A DNA stretch of 9,453 bases, taken from NCBI GenBank assembly GCA_009936695.1, contig JAACEA010000232.1, positions 1 to 9,453 of the forward strand. Reading direction: 5' to 3'. The position numbers and the translations under genes were made by a program. This document shows, piece after piece, positions 6,933 to 9,453 of this stretch; within the stretch, counting starts at the first letter, position 1; every line of letters begins with the position of its first letter. This DNA comes from Planctomycetia bacterium (GTDB lineage: Bacteria; Planctomycetota; Phycisphaerae; Phycisphaerales; SM1A02). A model generated the notes under the pieces. The model saw nothing but the letters and a program-made list of their open reading frames with translations, did not search any database and was not told where the DNA came from.

Positions 6933-7805
6933 TCACGGCCCTTCCGATTCCCCACGCTCGGGAACGGCCACCGCGGGATACTCGAAGCTCCAGGTGATCA
7001 CGCCGGGGCGAGTCGCGCCCTCACGCAGCGTGGTCTCGCTGACCGGATTGCCCTTGTCGTCGAAGGTCGTTTCGATGACGGTCGTCTTGCCCGCGAAGGA
7101 TCGAACGGTCTCCCGGACGCTTCGACAATCCGGCCCTCGTTCCCATCGACGTGACGATTGCCGTCCCTTCGACATGGTGACGTTGGTCCCGACCAGACAT
7201 CCACGCTCGTCGTAGTCGAAGACCTCCTCCCGGACGATCTTGCCCTCGGAGGTGGTCCGCTCGAGTACGACCTTGCCGGCCTCGTTGAAGGTCCGATCGG
7301 TGTCCTCGGACGGTCGCCCCGCCCGGGTCGACACCGTGCGGATCCGCCGTCCGTCCTCGTCATGGACGTGCCGACGGGACTCGATCACCGTGTTCGCCCG
7401 CGGGTTGGTCTTCGTCCACTCGACGAGTCGCCCGTCATCGTCGTATTCGAAGGTCTCGATCCAGCCCGTGTTTCCCATGAACACCGTGGTCATTCGCACC
7501 GGCCGGCCCTCCGAGTCCGACTCGAACGAGACCTCCAGAGTCGTTCCCATCGCATCGGTGCCCTGTTCGATCGCCGTCAGCACGCCGTCGGAGTCGAACC
7601 GGTAGTTGCGGAACAGTACCGGCCCACCCTCCTTCGCCGGCTGCGCGACGGCACGGGCCAGCGTGGGCGAGCCCGCGAAGGTCCGGGGCTCGAAGTTCGT
7701 GTCGAGCTGCGCCGTGGCCTTCCCATGCGAGACGAAGACGACGAGGAGCATCAGCGCGATCGATGCGGCACGAGCGCAGGGTGGTTTCGGAAGGGGCATC
7801 TTCAT
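6933..7805 (-). CDS. Exported protein with degenerate YD/RHS-like repeats
   Basis: A 290-residue protein with a signal peptide: basic start, hydrophobic core about 13-26 and cleavage likely after A-T-A at residue 32. The mature part is built from about seven degenerate units of the type aromatic-x-D-x-x-G-x-hydrophobic. They include Y-R-F-D-S-D-G at 68, F-E-Y-D-D-D-G-R-L-V at 119, H-V-H-D-E-D-G-R at 146, T-F-N-E-A-G-K at 172, F-D-Y-D-E-R-G at 196 and T-F-D-D-K-G-N at 247. This is the pattern of YD repeats in RHS proteins and YwqK-like beta-strand repeat proteins. It has no RHS core-associated domain and no C-terminal toxin, so it is more likely a short secreted or periplasmic repeat protein than a polymorphic toxin. 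Two cysteines, C203 and C227, may pair. ATG 7805 is chosen because GGAG lies about nine bases upstream and a signal peptide follows; the frame is open further upstream into the oxidase gene. It is 61 bases behind that gene. Confidence 0.78.
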   Translation of the reverse strand: MKMPLPKPPCARAASIALMLLVVFVSHGKATAQLDTNFEPRTFAGSPTLARAVAQPAKEGGPVLFRNYRFDSDGVLTAIEQGTDAMGTTLEVSFESDSEGRPVRMTTVFMGNTGWIETFEYDDDGRLVEWTKTNPRANTVIESRRHVHDEDGRRIRTVSTRAGRPSEDTDRTFNEAGKVVLERTTSEGKIVREEVFDYDERGCLVGTNVTMSKGRQSSRRWERGPDCRSVRETVRSFAGKTTVIETTFDDKGNPVSETTLREGATRPGVITWSFEYPAVAVPERGESEGP

Positions 7806-7866
7806 TCGAGGGACTCCGGATTGCGAGGCGGCACGAGCAGCCGCCCTCTTCTTGAGAATAGCGGAC

Positions 7867-9045
7867 TCACTCGAGCTGATCTTCGCGAAATCGATCAAGC
7901 CCCAGGAACCCGGCCGGCTGCGCCGTGGCTCCGTCGATCGCGAGGTCGGCGGCGGTCTCTCCGATGACCGGCGCGAACTTGTACCCGTGTCCGCTGAATC
8001 CGCCGACCACGACCATCGAGCCCCGACCGGGAAGACGGTCGACAACGAAGTGCTCGTCGGGACTCATCGTGTAGAGGCACGCCTGCGCGGCGATCGGGCC
8101 TTTGAGAACGCCGGGGAGGCGATCCGCGAGATCCACGGTGAATCGATCGACCACCTCGGGCGTGATCTCCGTGATCTCGTGGGATGCATCTGGATCCACC
8201 ACGCTTCCGGGACCGTGAAGACCGATCTTCACCCCGAGTGGAGCCGATTGCCCCGGCCAGGCCGGAACGCCGTAATAGCATCCAGCGGCATGGCCGTCGT
8301 CGATCAGCCAGGCGGGCATCTCCGCCGGCGAGCAGGCACGGGGATCCACCGGCTCGAACCAGACCATGGCCTTCCGGTTCGGGATCAGCGGCACCGACAG
8401 GTGATCACCGAGCAGCGATGAGGTCCATGCGCCCGCGGCCACCACGAGTCGATTCGTCCGGATCTCCTCGCGGTCCGTCCGGACCACCGCCTCATGGTCG
8501 TCGCCATCGACGGAGATGACCTTCATCGGCCTGCGAATCGAGGCACCCGACCGCCGGGCCATCGCAAGATGGGCGTGGACGCCGGCCTCCGGATCGACGA
8601 ATCCCGCATCCGGCTCGAAGAGCCCCCACCACCCCCGATCACGCGCGAACTGAGGGAACCGGCGTCGCATCCGATCCGGGTCGAACAGTTCCACCGGTAC
8701 GCCGTGAGCATCCGCGCTCGATCGCGACGCCTGGATGATCGTGGAGTCGGCCGGCCCCACCAGAAGCACGCCGGTCCGATGAAGACAGGTCGAGCCGGAC
8801 GCCTGCTCCAATCGCCGCCAGCCTTCGAAGGATGCATTCAGGAGCGGGACGTAGTCAGCATGCTCGAAGTACGCCCGGCGAATGATCCGACTTCCCCCGT
8901 GTGAACTCCCTCGGGCATGAGGCAGGGGTTCCTGATCGATGCCGAGCGCGTCGACTCCTCGCCGCGAGAGCGCTGCCAGCGTCGAGGCCCCCATGCCGCC
9001 CAGGCCAAGAACGATCGCGTCGACGGGCTTCATATGTCGTGTCAT
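7867..9045 (-). CDS. FAD-dependent oxidase of the monomeric sarcosine oxidase / N-methyl amino acid oxidase family
   Basis: A 392-residue cytoplasmic flavoenzyme, close to the usual ~390 residues. The Rossmann motif G-L-G-G-M-G is at 14-19, followed by D37 at the ribose-binding position. S-S-H-G-G-S-R-I-I-R (47-56) matches the family's HGxxRIIR, with R56 at the substrate-carboxylate position. G-V-K-I-G-L-H (271-277) supplies K273, corresponding to the oxygen-activating lysine, and H277. C323 in A-C-L-Y-T-M-S-P-D-E-H-F matches the cysteine that binds FAD covalently, and K357 in S-G-H-G-Y-K-F matches the second carboxylate-binding residue. Such enzymes oxidise N-methyl amino acids (sarcosine, N-methyltryptophan) to the amino acid, formaldehyde and H2O2, or L-pipecolate to the imine. 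The exact substrate cannot be read from sequence. No SD decides between ATG 9045 and ATG 9033; I chose 9045 for length. It is the first gene of the minus-strand group. Confidence 0.9.
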   Translation of the reverse strand: MTRHMKPVDAIVLGLGGMGASTLAALSRRGVDALGIDQEPLPHARGSSHGGSRIIRRAYFEHADYVPLLNASFEGWRRLEQASGSTCLHRTGVLLVGPADSTIIQASRSSADAHGVPVELFDPDRMRRRFPQFARDRGWWGLFEPDAGFVDPEAGVHAHLAMARRSGASIRRPMKVISVDGDDHEAVVRTDREEIRTNRLVVAAGAWTSSLLGDHLSVPLIPNRKAMVWFEPVDPRACSPAEMPAWLIDDGHAAGCYYGVPAWPGQSAPLGVKIGLHGPGSVVDPDASHEITEITPEVVDRFTVDLADRLPGVLKGPIAAQACLYTMSPDEHFVVDRLPGRGSMVVVGGFSGHGYKFAPVIGETAADLAIDGATAQPAGFLGLDRFREDQLE

Positions 9046-9117
9046 CGACGCCACGGACCGACACCCGGCAGAAGAATCGAGCTGGCTGCCCACTGCGCCG
9101 CGATCAACGCCGATAAG

Positions 9118-9149
9118 AAGCCTCTCGGTTCCGAAGAACCGAGAGGCTT
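9118..9149 (-). terminator. Perfect 14-bp hairpin with UUCG loop, probable minus-strand terminator
   Basis: AAGCCTCTCGGTTC (9118-9131) and GAACCGAGAGGCTT (9136-9149) are perfect inverted copies around four bases. Read on the minus strand the loop is TTCG closed by C-G, the very stable UUCG tetraloop, and the stem is followed by CTTATC. On the plus strand the loop is CGAA and no T tract follows. It lies 73 bases upstream of the oxidase start, so it would stop leftward transcription coming from the right rather than end the oxidase transcript. Confidence 0.6.
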
Positions 9150-9153
9150 GAAG

Positions 9154-9191
9154 GGGGTCTCGGCAAAAGCCGAAGCGAGTACCAAGACCCC
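9154..9191. repeat. Nested hairpin next to the 14-bp hairpin
   Basis: An outer stem GGGGTC (9154-9159) with GACCCC (9186-9191) encloses an inner stem TCGGC-AAAA-GCCGA (9160-9173). It sits only five bases from the preceding perfect hairpin, so the two may form one structured RNA end on the minus strand. Confidence 0.4.
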
Positions 9192-9203
9192 GGACGAAAG
9201 AGT

Positions 9204-9232
9204 CTGAATAAGAAAGTCACAAAAAATATAGT
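9204..9232 (+). promoter_or_regulatory. Candidate sigma-70 promoter directed to the right
   Basis: TATAGT at 9227-9232 matches five of six bases of the -10 consensus. CTGAAT at 9204-9209 is a three-of-six match to the -35 box at exactly 17 bases, and the spacer ends in a run of A. Transcription would start near 9239 and give a leader of about 190 bases before the ATG at 9433. Confidence 0.35.
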
Positions 9233-9432
9233 CTCCGCCACAAGTCTTGCGAACAAAAGGCGGGGGAAATTGTCGGAATATGTCGTCAGTCTTCTCAGTG
9301 TGGTCAAAAACCCCTTTTTTGACGCAGCCACCGCGGCGAGAAATTTCTGGCTTTGAAGTAGCCACGCCCCGAGCAGGCGATAGGATTCCTCACCGGGGTG
9401 GGTCAGAGAACCCATACGGAGCTTCGAGGAAC

Positions 9433-9453
9433 ATGCAGACGAGGAAGAACAGC
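9433..9453 (+). CDS. Possible start of a gene that runs off the right edge
   Basis: Seven codons, M-Q-T-R-K-N-S, follow a GGAG (9418-9421, eleven bases upstream) and a closer GAGGA. A short basic, polar opening of this kind is typical of prepilin-like proteins of planctomycetes just before the FTLIE methylation motif, but that motif would lie outside the window. With only seven codons this is a suggestion based on the start context and the promoter upstream. Confidence 0.3.

Larger units (their letters stand above)
9046..9432. other. Intergenic segment, AT-rich and hairpin-rich, no convincing gene
   Basis: These 387 bases separate the oxidase (minus strand) from a possible plus-strand gene at 9433. 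Short frames here have no codon bias or recognisable domains. The stretch from about 9200 to 9360 is visibly richer in A and T than everything to its left, with runs such as AAAAAAT and CCCCTTTTTT. Besides the two hairpins and promoter listed separately, I see CCGCC/GGCGG (9235-9239 with 9259-9263), GTCAAAAA/TTTTTGAC (9303-9310 with 9316-9323), CCCCG/CGGGG (9367-9371 with 9394-9398) and TGGGT/ACCCA (9399-9403 with 9410-9414). It may be a promoter plus long structured 5' leader, or encode a small RNA. Confidence 0.55.

Noticed and set aside
7806..8045. N-terminal extension of the YD-repeat protein into the oxidase gene
   Set aside because: It overlaps the oxidase coding sequence in another frame and precedes a clear signal peptide; the start at 7805 has its own SD.
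9361..9411. On the minus strand, CCGGTGAGGAATCC resembles part of a cobalamin riboswitch
   Set aside because: Spacing inside the box is wrong and the other conserved B12 elements are not found around it.
9104..9415. Minus-strand frame of 103 codons rich in F, L and R in the AT-rich segment
   Set aside because: It reads through the perfect hairpin at 9118-9149, has no SD and no recognisable domain, and hydrophobic codons are expected from the T-rich strand.
1..9453. Defence island, toxin-antitoxin pair, CRISPR array or mobile element
   Set aside because: No repeats with spacers, transposase, integrase, nuclease, reverse transcriptase or paired toxin-antitoxin genes were found; the RHS-like gene lacks a toxin domain and an immunity gene.

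Overview
The window is high-GC throughout its coding part and most resembles a planctomycete, probably of the Phycisphaerae. This is inferred from the tail of a prepilin-type 'H-X9-DG' protein at the left edge, the many small lipoproteins, a large DUF4953-type secreted zinc protease and a PA14-domain protein. No rRNA, tRNA, CRISPR array, insertion sequence or integrase was seen.

Layout. (1) Positions 2-1292, plus strand: the C-terminal part of an H-X9-DG prepilin-type protein, then two small unrecognised lipoproteins, closely spaced and probably one transcript. A strong GC hairpin at 1325-1350 ends this unit and the convergent protease gene. (2) Positions 1394-5408, minus strand: a 923-residue exported metzincin-like metalloprotease (HEVGHTLGLRH) preceded by an exported protein made of two PA14-like domains. 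(3) Positions 5466-5969, plus strand: a four-helix DUF2231-like membrane protein, divergent from the PA14 gene. (4) Positions 5988-9045, minus strand, in transcription order: a monomeric sarcosine oxidase / N-methyl amino acid oxidase-type flavoenzyme, a secreted YD/RHS-repeat-like protein, a chagasin-type (I42) protease-inhibitor lipoprotein, and a small unrecognised protein. (5) Positions 9046-9453: about 390 bases without a convincing gene, visibly richer in A and T than the rest. They hold a perfect 14-bp hairpin, several further hairpins, a plausible plus-strand promoter, and at 9433 a possible start of a gene that runs off the window.

Most products carry a signal peptide or lipobox, so this is mainly a block of envelope and secreted functions: protease, protease inhibitor, carbohydrate or protein-binding PA14, lipoproteins and pilin-like protein. 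The only clear cytoplasmic enzyme is the flavin oxidase. No gene set here forms a recognised defence or mobile system. The least explained parts are the structured AT-rich segment at the right end, the orphan protein at 5988-6290 and the lipoprotein pair at 391-1292.
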